Origin: Opitutaceae bacterium
GTDB lineage: Bacteria > Verrucomicrobiota > Verrucomicrobiia > Opitutales > Opitutaceae
Assembly (NCBI GenBank): GCA_947474995.1
Contig: CANJNJ010000054.1
Span: forward strand, 1-32,011
Reading direction: 5' to 3'
DNA length: 32,011 nt
The notes under the pieces were generated by a model that did not search any database, was not told the origin of the DNA, and saw nothing but the letters and a program-made list of their open reading frames with translations. Made by a program: the position numbers and the translations under genes. Shown one piece after another: positions 1 to 8,190 of the stretch. Within the stretch, counting starts at the first letter, position 1, and every line of letters starts with the position of its first letter.

Positions 1-1042
1 CCTTCACCAACGAAATGGCGAGCAAATTAAGGTCCTCGTATTTTTGGCGACCCTCCCAGTTGCCATGCTCGTCGCGGGTAAAAATAAACTTCGGCGGGTC
101 GAGGATGACGACATCCCACTTTTCCCCGTTGGTCTGCATCTGCCGGGCGTAGGCGAAGGCGTCGGCGTGGACGAATTTCAGCCGGGCCTGATTCAGGTTC
201 GCGTTGCGCTTCGCCTGCTCCAGCGCGACCTCGTCAAGGTCGACGCTGGTCACCTCGGCCGCGCCGCCCGCGACCTTGGCGTTGAGGGAGAAACCTCCCG
301 TATAACAGCACAGATCGAGCACCCGCGCGTCCTTCGTGAATCGCGTGATGGCGCGGCGGTTGTCCCGTTGGTCGCAGAAAAAACCCGTCTTGTGTCCCTC
401 GGCAAAATCCACCTCGAAACGCACCCCGTGTTCGCGGATCTTGACCGCTCGCGGCGCGGCGGCGTTGGTGTCGTTAAAGGTTGAGGGCTTGATGCCTTCC
501 AGGCTGCCGAGATCGTGGTCGACTTGGACCCGCGCAAATTTTGTGCCGGCCAATTCGTGCAACAACGGCAGCCACTTCGGCAGGCGCAGCGCGATGCCCA
601 GCGAGTAGACTTCGCAGAGCAGCGTTTCGCCGTAGCGATCAATCGTCAAACCACTCAGCCCGTCGCCATCGGAATTGATCAGCCGGTAGGCATCGGTGTT
701 TTCCTCGAGTTTGAAGAGCGTGCGCCGCAACTCCACGGCCCGGCGGATGGCCGCTTCAAAATAGGACTCGTTGACGGGCTCGGTCGAATGCGTGACGACC
801 CGCAGCGGAATCTTGGCCCGCGGGTTGAAAAGTCCGCCGCCGCACCGGTTACCGTTCTTGTCGTAAACGTTCACGAAGTCTCCCGGACGCGCGTCCGGCG
901 AGCACTGGCCGAGGAGCCGCGGAAAGATCGCGGGCTGGAACGTGAAGTATTTCAGCTGCGCCCACGGCAGCGCCCACGTCGAGCGGTCAATGACCGGCGG
1001 CGGGGCTTTCGGCGGGCGTTCGGGTTGGGACTCAAGATTCAC
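1..1042 (-). CDS. Class I SAM-dependent rRNA methyltransferase, RlmI-like (C-terminus outside window)
   Basis: The reading frame is open to the left edge, so the C-terminal end is missing. An N-terminal PUA-like part (a stretch running GDFVNVYDKNG to GLFNPRAKIPLRV) precedes the family hallmark EGHKTGFFCDQRDNR. The SAM-binding motif VLDLCCYTGGFSLNA follows, then an acidic VTSVDLDE, then the catalytic DPPKF loop. This order is that of the RlmI/YccW family, which makes m5C in 23S rRNA (C1962 in E. coli). The exact target base here is inferred. I chose GTG at 1042: no ATG occurs upstream in frame before the preceding gene, and the PUA-like part begins soon after. The start has no Shine-Dalgarno site and is directly preceded by the T-run of a terminator hairpin. 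The gene therefore either has its own promoter in the 3' end of the upstream phosphorylase gene or depends on read-through. Confidence 0.88.
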   Translation of the reverse strand, partial: MNLESQPERPPKAPPPVIDRSTWALPWAQLKYFTFQPAIFPRLLGQCSPDARPGDFVNVYDKNGNRCGGGLFNPRAKIPLRVVTHSTEPVNESYFEAAIRRAVELRRTLFKLEENTDAYRLINSDGDGLSGLTIDRYGETLLCEVYSLGIALRLPKWLPLLHELAGTKFARVQVDHDLGSLEGIKPSTFNDTNAAAPRAVKIREHGVRFEVDFAEGHKTGFFCDQRDNRRAITRFTKDARVLDLCCYTGGFSLNAKVAGGAAEVTSVDLDEVALEQAKRNANLNQARLKFVHADAFAYARQMQTNGEKWDVVILDPPKFIFTRDEHGNWEGRQKYEDLNLLAISLVK

Positions 1043-1047
1043 GGGAG

Positions 1048-1076
1048 AAAAAAAGCACGGGTCGAGAGACCCGTGC
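1048..1076 (-). terminator. Strong intrinsic terminator after the phosphorylase gene
   Basis: On the minus strand a perfect 9-bp stem, GCACGGGTC / GACCCGTGC, closes a TCTC loop and is followed by seven T (1054-1048). It lies about 37 bases after the phosphorylase stop codon. This is textbook rho-independent architecture. Its T-run ends six bases before the GTG start of the next gene on the same strand. Confidence 0.9.
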
Positions 1077-1112
1077 CGCAAAATACTGCCAGAAAATCGC
1101 GGACGCGATTCC

Positions 1113-2459
1113 TCAGGCCACACGCTCCACAATCAGCGGCGGCGGCGTCGGCCGTTTCGGCGCGAGCCGGTAGGCGTTCTTGAAATATTCCAAGGCCTGC
1201 TCGAGCTTCGCCTCGTCGTTGTAGTGAATCATCATCAGCGGCTCGCCCTGCTTGACCTGCGTGCCGACCTTCTTGATTTCAGAAACCCCCACCGAGTGAT
1301 CGATCTTGTCGTGCGCGTGTTCCTTGCCCGCGCCGAGCAGATGCACGCCGCGCGCAATCATCGCCGCGTTGATCGTGTGAACGTAGCCGCGCTTCGGCGC
1401 TGGCAGTTTCCGGATATGCCGGGCCTGGGGAAATTTTTCCGGGTGATCGATATAAGCGACATCACCGCCCTGCGCCTTCACCAGATCCTTGAATTTTTCG
1501 AGGGCCGAACCGTCGGTAAGATGACGCTGGACCGTTTGCTTGGCCGAAAGGGTCGAACCCGCCACGCCAGCAAGCCGCACGATTTCCATGCCCAGCTTGA
1601 GCACGAGTTCCTTCATATCCTCCGGGCCTTGGCCCTTGAGCAGTTGGATCGCCTCTTTGACCTCGAGCGACGTCCCGACCGTGTCTCCGAGCGGCTGATT
1701 CATGTCGGTGACGAGCGCCACACAGCGGCGCTTCATCGAGCGGCCAACGCGAGTCATCGAACGCGCGAGCTGTTTGGCCTGCTCCAGATCCTTGATAAAA
1801 GATCCGTTGCCCCACTTCACGTCGATCACGAGTCCTTCGGAACCTTCGGCCAGCTTCTTCGACAGCACGCTGCCCGTGATAAGCGGCAAACTCGGAATCG
1901 TTCCCGTCTCCTTACGCAGTTCGTAAAACTTGGCGTCTGCCGGAGCCAAATCTTCGGTTTGCGCCACAATGGCACCACCGATGCGGGCCAACTGCGCGGC
2001 GAAATGTTCGTTCGTCTGATGGCTCTTGAAGCCCGGAACCGCCGACAGTTTTTCCAGCGTGTTGATAATGTAGTCGTGCTCGACGCCACACATCATGGGA
2101 ACCACGACACCCGAGGCCATCGCGAGCGGGACTAAAACCAGCGACGTCTTGTCGCCCACGCCGCCGGTCGAATACTTGTCGATCTTCGGTTTCGCGATGT
2201 GCGAAAGGTCGATTACTTCGCCCGAAAGCATCATCTCTTCAGTGAGATCAGCCGTTTCTTGGGCCGACATACCCGAAAAATAGATCGCCATCGCCAGCGC
2301 CGCGAGCTGATGCCGCGGCATCTCGCCGTCCAACGTGCTGTCGATGATGTAGCGAATTTCCTCCTGACTGAATTCTCCGCCATCGCGCTTCTTCTCAATC
2401 AGGAAGTTGAACGTAGGCTTGATGAAACGCCGCGTTGGGATGTTTCGTTTACTGGTCAT
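1113..2459 (-). CDS. Pyrimidine-nucleoside (thymidine) phosphorylase with altered glycine-rich loop
   Basis: At 448 aa this has normal DeoA/Pdp length. It catalyses phosphorolysis of pyrimidine (deoxy)nucleosides to base plus (deoxy)ribose-1-phosphate, in the cytosol. Visible family features are the N-terminal helical domain, KYSTGGVGDKTSL (phosphate-binding Lys and Ser), YELRKETGTIPSLPLITGS followed by SKKLAEG (base-binding Arg, Ser, Lys), and a C-terminal PYNP_C domain from about residue 350. The normally near-invariant loop SGRGLGHTGGTLDKLE is replaced, without any gap, by CGVEHDYIINTLEKLS. Neither other frame restores it, so this is not a frameshift. Activity or specificity may be changed. 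The ATG at 2459 follows ATATATAACAC with no Shine-Dalgarno, so the transcript may be leaderless or have a short leader. The gene ends with a strong terminator. Confidence 0.9.
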   Translation of the reverse strand: MTSKRNIPTRRFIKPTFNFLIEKKRDGGEFSQEEIRYIIDSTLDGEMPRHQLAALAMAIYFSGMSAQETADLTEEMMLSGEVIDLSHIAKPKIDKYSTGGVGDKTSLVLVPLAMASGVVVPMMCGVEHDYIINTLEKLSAVPGFKSHQTNEHFAAQLARIGGAIVAQTEDLAPADAKFYELRKETGTIPSLPLITGSVLSKKLAEGSEGLVIDVKWGNGSFIKDLEQAKQLARSMTRVGRSMKRRCVALVTDMNQPLGDTVGTSLEVKEAIQLLKGQGPEDMKELVLKLGMEIVRLAGVAGSTLSAKQTVQRHLTDGSALEKFKDLVKAQGGDVAYIDHPEKFPQARHIRKLPAPKRGYVHTINAAMIARGVHLLGAGKEHAHDKIDHSVGVSEIKKVGTQVKQGEPLMMIHYNDEAKLEQALEYFKNAYRLAPKRPTPPPLIVERVA

Positions 2460-2462
2460 GTG

Positions 2463-2625
2463 TTATATATGGGTGCAAGTCCTCGGGGATGCCCCCGCGG
2501 CGGAAAAGTTTGCCATCCCATGCGCTTCACGGGAAAAGTCGAGCCTAAATGGGGACCTAGACGCACCAGAATTAGGGATAATCCCCTGAAGAACAGTCTG
2601 ATCGGCGCCAGGTCGTCTAACTAGG
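2463..2625. promoter_or_regulatory. Intergenic region with palindromes upstream of the phosphorylase gene
   Basis: This gap separates two minus-strand genes. It holds a perfect odd palindrome, GGGATAATCCC (2575-2585), and a weaker symmetric block, CTAAATGGGGACCTAG, about 20 bases nearer the phosphorylase gene. A TATATA run lies within ten bases of the ATG. No open frame here looks coding. A regulator-binding role is inference from symmetry and position only. Confidence 0.35.
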
Positions 2626-3825
2626 CTACTGAGATTTACCCCCGCTCGCGATCCAAGCGGCAATGACTGCCCGCTCGTAGTCTGACATCTGAGTCACATT
2701 CCCTAGGGGCATAATTCTTGTTACAACTACCTGTTGGTAAATTTTTTGAGCATTCCTTACCAAGCCATCAGGCGCTTGGAGTAAAACCCCTCCAGGAGGT
2801 TGAGTTATACCCTGAAAGGTGGGCACCGGCGAGTGGCAGCCGACGCAGCGCTGCCCAACAATTGTCCGCACCTGATCAAACGTGACCGGACCTTCTACCT
2901 TTGGCAAAGGAACTAGCCGGGGAGCCGTCCACCACGCAACGGAGCCCAGAAAGACGGCGCCGACGACAAGATATTGCCATGCCAACACGCCTTTGTGCCG
3001 CCGGTTGAAAAAATGGCGGATGCTTACCCCGGCCGCCGCCATCAGCATCAAAACAGCCCACGCGTGTTTGTGACTGTAAGTCGACGCGTAGTGGTTGCTG
3101 ATCATGATGAAGATAACCGGCAGCGTGAAGTAGTTATTGTGTACACTTCGCTGTTTGCCGCGCACGCCGTCCGCCGGATCGGGCAGCCGGCCAGTGCGCA
3201 TCGCCTCCACCATCCGCTTTTGCCCCGGAATTATGACGAAAAAGACGTTGGCCGCCATAAGCGTCCCGATCGCACTGCCCACGTGCATGAAAACGGCGCG
3301 TCCGCTGAAATAGTATCCCAAGCTCCAGGCGAGCAATATGACAAAGCCGAAGACGATCGCACCCAGCCAGACCTCGCTCTTGCCGAGGGGTGAACGGCAC
3401 AGCGTGTCGTAGATCAGCCACGAACCCACCATCGCCGCGACTCCGATCCCGACGACCTGCCACGACCCAAGCACGGCGATCGTCGGGTCGATCATCATGC
3501 TTTGCGCCCGCAACCAGTAGACCAAAACCAGCAAGGCAGTGCCGGAGAGCCAAGTCGTGTAGGCTTCCCACTTAAACCAGTGTAATTTTTCCGGTAGAGA
3601 GGCCGGGGCGACCGCATATTTTTGCGGGTTATAAAAGCCACCGCCATGAACCGCCCAAAGTTCGCCCGCAACGCCCTTTTGGGCCGCTTCCGAGCCGGCG
3701 GGAACCGGGTCCAGGCTGTTGTCCAGCCAGATAAAATAGAACGACGATCCAATCCAAGCGATGCCCGCAATCACGTGCAGCCAGCGCACAAGCAGGCCAA
3801 GAAATTCGAGGAGATGCGCGTCCAT
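2626..3825 (-). CDS. puuD: PuuD-type membrane urate hydroxylase with C-terminal cytochrome c domain
   Basis: The protein has 399 aa. The first ~300 residues form a polytopic membrane domain of about eight helices, with LVRWLHVIAGIAWIGSSFYF at the N-terminus and a conserved histidine-rich stretch RSVHNNYFTLPVIFIMISNHY. This is the DUF989/urate oxidase N-terminal family. The end is a small cytochrome c domain with the heme motif CVGCH (residues 327-331) and a likely axial Met in RIMPLGN (Met372). The family oxidises urate to 5-hydroxyisourate and passes electrons to the respiratory chain through the heme. No other uricolysis gene (HIU hydrolase, OHCU decarboxylase, xanthine dehydrogenase) is in the window. 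The 3' part coding for the heme domain is clearly AT-richer than the rest. Start is ATG at 3825, weakly preceded by GGAA. Confidence 0.9.
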   Translation of the reverse strand: MDAHLLEFLGLLVRWLHVIAGIAWIGSSFYFIWLDNSLDPVPAGSEAAQKGVAGELWAVHGGGFYNPQKYAVAPASLPEKLHWFKWEAYTTWLSGTALLVLVYWLRAQSMMIDPTIAVLGSWQVVGIGVAAMVGSWLIYDTLCRSPLGKSEVWLGAIVFGFVILLAWSLGYYFSGRAVFMHVGSAIGTLMAANVFFVIIPGQKRMVEAMRTGRLPDPADGVRGKQRSVHNNYFTLPVIFIMISNHYASTYSHKHAWAVLMLMAAAGVSIRHFFNRRHKGVLAWQYLVVGAVFLGSVAWWTAPRLVPLPKVEGPVTFDQVRTIVGQRCVGCHSPVPTFQGITQPPGGVLLQAPDGLVRNAQKIYQQVVVTRIMPLGNVTQMSDYERAVIAAWIASGGKSQ

Positions 3826-3976
3826 GATTGATTCCGTACAGCCCGCCGGATGCCAATCATGACCGGGCCGGCGCGCAAGCTTTGTAGCTTTTGGCCGAAG
3901 TTAGGTTTCCGGCCGGCCCGGCAGGAACTGAACTCCACGCTTGCGCGCGGCGCGCGCGTTCCGGTTTGCTCGTGCG
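3826..3976. promoter_or_regulatory. Divergent promoter region between puuD and argS
   Basis: The two genes point away from each other across about 150 bp, so promoters for both must lie here. I see no convincing -35/-10 pair, operator or T-box. The region is GC-rich on the argS side (GCGCGCGGCGCGCGCG around 3943-3958), which could also form part of a slightly longer ArgRS N-terminus if TTG 3941 is used. Confidence 0.4.
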
Positions 3977-5737
3977 GTGCACGTCTCGTTCAACCTCGCC
4001 CTCGATTTTGACTCGGCCCTGCGATCGGCCGCCACGGCGGCCGGATTCGCCGATGCCGAAGCACTGAATCCGGAAGTGCGGGTCTCCGATCCCCGCCATG
4101 GCGATTACCAAGCCAACGGCGTGCTCGGCTATGCCAAGGCCCGGAAGCTGAACCCGCGCGCTACCGCCGAGAAACTCGTGGCGGCCCTTCCCGCCAGCGT
4201 TCGCGAGACCTGCGACGTCACCATCGCGGGACCGGGCTTCATCAATTTCACCCTCAAGCCTGCCACGCTTTTCGCCTGGCTACGCGCGCATCCGTCCATC
4301 GCTCAACTTCGAGTCGGCGCGGCGACGGCGAAGCGCGACCAAACCTGGATCGTCGACTACAGTTCGCCGAACACGGCGAAACAGATGCACGTCGGTCATC
4401 TGCGTTCGGCCGTGATCGGCGAAGCCCTCGCGCGCCTGCTCGCCTTCAGCGGCGCCAAGGTGGTGCGCGATAATCATATTGGCGATTGGGGCACGCAGTT
4501 CGGCAAACTCATCTGGGCCTACAAGCGCCAGCTCAACACCGATGCCCTGTCCCGCGAGCCGCTCGAGGAGTTCGAACGGCTCTACAAAGTCGGAAACAGC
4601 ACCGCCGAGGCCGACCCGGCCGTCCTCGACGAAGCCCGCGCGGAATTGGTGAAACTGCAGGCTGGTGACCCGGAGAACCTCGCGATTTGGAAAAAAATCA
4701 ACGACGTCTCGCTCGCGGCCTTTCAGCGCATCTACGACCAACTCGACATCCGCTTCGATGTCGCGCTCGGGGAAAGTTTCTACAACGACAAGACGGACCA
4801 GATTTATCGCGAGCTCTCGGACTTGGGTCTAGCCGTCGAAAGCGAAGGCGCGCTCGTCGTCTTTCATCCCGAACATCCGCGGTTCAAGGAACAGCCGCTC
4901 ATCATTCGGAAGCGCGACGGCGCCGCGAACTACGCGTCCACCGACCTCGCCACGATTCTTTACCGCTTCGAACACTTTAAGGCCACCGGCGCCCTCTACG
5001 TCGTCGACAAGCGCCAGAGCGACCACTTCGACCAGCTTTTCCTGACGGCCCAGAAATGGTTCGCCGCCTCGCACCGCACCCTGCCCCACCTCGAACATAT
5101 CGATTTCGGCACCGTGCTTGGCGAAGACAACAAACCGCTGAAGACCCGCAGCGGCGAGAACATCAAGTTGCGCGACCTGCTCACCGAGGCCGAGGCCCGC
5201 GCCCTCGCGCTGGTCAGCGAACGGAGCCCGGATATCCCGGCCGAAGAGCGCGCCGAGATCGCCCGACTGGTCGGCGTCGCGTCCGTCCAGTACGCCGACC
5301 TCTCGCAGAATCGCTCGAGCGACTACCTTTTCGCGTGGGACAAGATGATTTCACTCGAGGGCAACACAGCCGCCTACCTGTTGTATGCGGTGGCACGGAT
5401 CCATTCGATCTTCCGGAAACTGGGGATTGACCCCACGGCCGGCGAACTCGACACCGCGGCCACGCCGTTGGAAACAGCGGAGGAACTGACCTTGGCGCGC
5501 AAGCTCGTGAAGTTTTCCAATGCGCTCGACTCCGCGGTGACCCAGCTTCGTCCCCATTTCCTCTGCCTTTATCTCTACGAACTCGCGGGGGATTTCAGCG
5601 GTTTCTACAATGCGGACAAAGTCGCCGTGGAGGATCCCGCCATTCGCGCCCGCCGGCTCCTCCTCTGTGCGCGAACGTTGCTGTTGCTCGAAACCGGCCT
5701 GAATCTCCTCGGGCTTCGCACCCTCCGCCGAATGTAA
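3977..5737 (+). CDS. argS: Arginyl-tRNA synthetase
   Basis: A cytosolic class I aminoacyl-tRNA synthetase that charges tRNA-Arg. From the GTG at 3977 the protein is 586 aa, the normal length. An N-terminal Add-1-like domain carries DPRHGDYQANGVLGYAK. The catalytic core has the family pattern VDYSSPNTAKQMHVGHLRS, with the HIGH-like motif HVGH at residues 138-141, followed by NHIGDWGTQFG. A KMSKS-like motif is absent, as is usual for many ArgRS; LKTRSGENIKLRDLL occupies that site. The C-terminal anticodon-binding DALR domain ends in LLETGLNLLGLRTLRRM. The start is uncertain: no ATG is available, and TTG at 3941 would add 12 Arg/Ala-rich residues. I prefer GTG because the typical helix FNLALDFDSALRSA begins just after it. 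Neither has a Shine-Dalgarno. Confidence 0.96.
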   Translation: MHVSFNLALDFDSALRSAATAAGFADAEALNPEVRVSDPRHGDYQANGVLGYAKARKLNPRATAEKLVAALPASVRETCDVTIAGPGFINFTLKPATLFAWLRAHPSIAQLRVGAATAKRDQTWIVDYSSPNTAKQMHVGHLRSAVIGEALARLLAFSGAKVVRDNHIGDWGTQFGKLIWAYKRQLNTDALSREPLEEFERLYKVGNSTAEADPAVLDEARAELVKLQAGDPENLAIWKKINDVSLAAFQRIYDQLDIRFDVALGESFYNDKTDQIYRELSDLGLAVESEGALVVFHPEHPRFKEQPLIIRKRDGAANYASTDLATILYRFEHFKATGALYVVDKRQSDHFDQLFLTAQKWFAASHRTLPHLEHIDFGTVLGEDNKPLKTRSGENIKLRDLLTEAEARALALVSERSPDIPAEERAEIARLVGVASVQYADLSQNRSSDYLFAWDKMISLEGNTAAYLLYAVARIHSIFRKLGIDPTAGELDTAATPLETAEELTLARKLVKFSNALDSAVTQLRPHFLCLYLYELAGDFSGFYNADKVAVEDPAIRARRLLLCARTLLLLETGLNLLGLRTLRRM

Positions 5738-5761
5738 TCAAACGGGTTGCCGGCGGCGGTG

Positions 5762-5777
5762 CCGAGGCAATCCTCGG
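5762..5777 (+). terminator. Weak hairpin after argS
   Basis: CCGAGG / CCTCGG forms a perfect 6-bp stem around the tetraloop CAAT, 25 bases after the argS stop. There is no T-run, so termination is doubtful. It may only mark the argS 3' end. Confidence 0.25.
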
Positions 5778-5836
5778 TCGCACCCGGCTGCAAAACGCTC
5801 TTGCCGCGACCCCACCACCGTCCCACCTTCACGCCC

Positions 5837-6586
5837 ATGGCCACGCAGGAGCTTTACATCCGCAACGAGAACGAGACCGAGGCCCGCGGGCCCTTCAGCG
5901 CCGAACAAGTTTCCTCATTGGTCGATGCCGGTCAGGTAACTCCTGAAACGCTCATCTACGATTCCACGACCGAGCAATGGGTCGCACTCAGTGCCAACGC
6001 CGAGCTGATGGCGGTCATTTTTCCCGAGAAAAAGAAACTCGTCCTCAAGCACAAGGAGATCAAGACGCTCAACAAGCCCGACGAGAACGCAAAGCCAATT
6101 ACAGTGAACGATATGCTCGCCGCGGCCGAGGGCCGGACGGACGACACCAAGGGCAAGTCGGACCCGGAAATCGCGATGATGCGGGCCGCCAAGATCGGCA
6201 TGATCGGGGCCACCGTTTCGCTGCTGGCGGCGGCCGCGGGCGAAATTCTCCCCGCGACAGATGCGATCATGTCGATGGATCCGGCCAAGCTCATGGCCCA
6301 TCCCCTCATTCTGCTGGGTATTCTGGACGCCGGCCTGGTCGTGCTCCTCGGACTTGGCATGGCGAGTATCTATCCTTTTGTCCGCTTTCGTGCCGCGCTC
6401 GGCTTCGGCCTGATGGGTTTCATTTTCTACGCGCAGGGGCAACCGACCCCGTTGCTGGAGGTCGCCGCGGGCGCGGCCGGCCTCTATCTATGCACGGTGT
6501 TCGTCCACCTGGTACCCGCACTCGTCGCGGCCGCGGCCGGCGTGGGCGGCATGGGAATGCTGGCGTGGTATTTCCTGTCGAACTGA
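5837..6586 (+). CDS. GYF_2-domain membrane protein of unknown function
   Basis: The protein has 249 aa from ATG 5837. Residues 1-55 match the GYF_2/DUF4339 pattern (ELYIRNENETEARGPFSAEQ, then LVDAGQVTPETLIYD and QWVAL). This is a cytosolic peptide-binding-like module found at one end of many bacterial membrane proteins. A charged linker follows, then about four membrane segments from residue ~115 to the end, rich in Ala and Gly. An upstream in-frame start at 5747 would add a Pro/Arg-rich tail without family character, so I rejected it. The stop is four bases before the next gene, so the two are probably co-transcribed. The specific function is unknown. Confidence 0.8.
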   Translation: MATQELYIRNENETEARGPFSAEQVSSLVDAGQVTPETLIYDSTTEQWVALSANAELMAVIFPEKKKLVLKHKEIKTLNKPDENAKPITVNDMLAAAEGRTDDTKGKSDPEIAMMRAAKIGMIGATVSLLAAAAGEILPATDAIMSMDPAKLMAHPLILLGILDAGLVVLLGLGMASIYPFVRFRAALGFGLMGFIFYAQGQPTPLLEVAAGAAGLYLCTVFVHLVPALVAAAAGVGGMGMLAWYFLSN

Positions 6587-6590
6587 CCCC

Positions 6591-8084
6591 GTGGGTCAAA
6601 GCGGGCCAACATCTTCCCCGTCCCGTTTGCGGCTCGCGGAAGCTTGGCCGCGGCTGGTTCGCATTTATCAAAAAGACATCTGGCAGTCAGGTCAGCTGAT
6701 GGATCATTCGCCCAGGGGCTGGCTGTACGCCACCCTTCGCGTGATTTCGATTTCGGCCACGGTCTTCCTCGAAAGCCGGGTGGCCAGTCGCGCGGCCGCC
6801 CTCAGTTTCAGTTCCCTCCTCGGCCTCGGCCCCCTCATCGCGATCATGGTGTTGGTGGCGGGCTTTGCGCTCGGCAAAAATGACCCGAACCTGGTGGCGA
6901 GCACGATCACCCGGATGATTAAAGTCGTCGCGCCGCAAATCGGCCAATACGAGCAGCTCAACGTCGATCCTTCAGCGGCCAATCCCCAACTCGCGGATAT
7001 TCTCCATAACATCGTCACGGCCTCGGGCTCGGTGTCAGCCGGCACCCTCGGCGGCCTTTCGCTGATCCTGATCGTCCTGTTGCTCTTCAAGTCGATCGAG
7101 GACGCCTTCAACGACATCTGGGGGGTCCGCGACGGGCGCTCCCTCATGATGCGGGTCGTCTACTATTGGACGATTCTCACGCTGGGGACCGTGCTTTTCT
7201 TCTCCTCAGTGGCCCTGCTGGGCGCCGGCGCGTTCGTCAATGTCTTCATGGAAAAACTCCCCGGTGGCGTCGAGTTACTCCACCTGCTCAGTTGGTCGCT
7301 GCCGGTCTTTTCGTTCCTGCTGCTGGCCGGCATGCTGATGATTTGTTACCGGGTCATTCCGAATACCCGCGTTTTCTGGCGCGCCGCCGCGGTCGGCGGG
7401 GCGGTGGTCGCCGCGCTGCTGATGCTCAATAATTTCGTCGCTTTCCTCTACGTGAAGCGCGTGGTGCTCGAACGCAGCCTCTACGGATCGCTCGCGATCG
7501 TGCCGGTGCTGATGCTCGGGCTCTACATCTTCTGGCTCTACGTGCTCATCGGCGGCGTGGTCAGCTACGCGATCCAGAACGTCCATTTCCGCAACAGCCA
7601 GGCCGCGTGGAGCCTGCTCACGGAATCGATGCGCGAACGTCTCGCGCTCGTGGTTTTTCTGACCATTTGCCGGCGTTTTCGCGACTGCCTGCCACCGATT
7701 TCGGCCTCTCACCTCAGCGCCATGCTCAAGGTTCCGACCCAACTGCTCAATGAATGCCTCAATCGCCTCGTGCAGATGAAGCTCGTGACCGTCCTGCAGG
7801 CGGCGGCCCACAGCAGCGCCAGCGACCACCTTTATCAGCCGGCGCGACCGCTCAACCGGATGACCCTCTTCGATTTCAAGACGCTCGACGACAACCTGGG
7901 CGACGATCCGATCGGCCAGTCCCTCGAGCACATCGACCCGCTGGTCCCGCGGTACAACGCCGCCCTGGAGGAACTGGGCGAACAGGAATTTTTCCAGAAG
8001 AACCTGGAGGATCTCTTGGTCGAGTATCCCTTTGATGAGTCCCGACCGCCTTTCGCGATGGGCCAACGGCGCCCGAAGAGCTGA
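6591..8084 (+). CDS. YihY/BrkB-family inner membrane protein with C-terminal winged-helix-like extension
   Basis: At 497 aa this is longer than a typical YihY (about 290-450). After a short cytosolic N-terminus come about six membrane helices with family features: SRAAALSFSSLLGLGPLIAI, LFKSIEDAFNDIWGVRDGRSL, FFSSVALLGAGAF, YRVIPNTRVFWRAAAVGGA and LYIFWLYVLIGGVVSYA. The last ~150 residues are soluble. They contain a helix-turn-helix-like stretch (ISASHLSAMLKVPTQLLNE, then LNRLVQMKLVTVL) and an acidic tail. The family is probably a transporter or envelope factor without a settled function; the old name 'ribonuclease BN' is a misannotation. GTG 6591 lies four bases after the upstream stop. An ATG at 6699 is possible but would remove the amphipathic N-terminal segment. 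Confidence 0.88.
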   Translation: MGQSGPTSSPSRLRLAEAWPRLVRIYQKDIWQSGQLMDHSPRGWLYATLRVISISATVFLESRVASRAAALSFSSLLGLGPLIAIMVLVAGFALGKNDPNLVASTITRMIKVVAPQIGQYEQLNVDPSAANPQLADILHNIVTASGSVSAGTLGGLSLILIVLLLFKSIEDAFNDIWGVRDGRSLMMRVVYYWTILTLGTVLFFSSVALLGAGAFVNVFMEKLPGGVELLHLLSWSLPVFSFLLLAGMLMICYRVIPNTRVFWRAAAVGGAVVAALLMLNNFVAFLYVKRVVLERSLYGSLAIVPVLMLGLYIFWLYVLIGGVVSYAIQNVHFRNSQAAWSLLTESMRERLALVVFLTICRRFRDCLPPISASHLSAMLKVPTQLLNECLNRLVQMKLVTVLQAAAHSSASDHLYQPARPLNRMTLFDFKTLDDNLGDDPIGQSLEHIDPLVPRYNAALEELGEQEFFQKNLEDLLVEYPFDESRPPFAMGQRRPKS

Positions 8085-8190
8085 TTTTCACCCGCCGCGC
8101 TCCATCTCCCCCTGGAACCGCGCCGCCCCAGCCCGCCCCTTTGCCCTTGCCACCCGCGCGGTGCGACCTACCGTCCGACGTTTTCTCCCC

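Noticed and set aside
942-2135. 397-codon plus-strand open frame
   Set aside because: Antisense to the phosphorylase gene and would run through the terminator hairpin.
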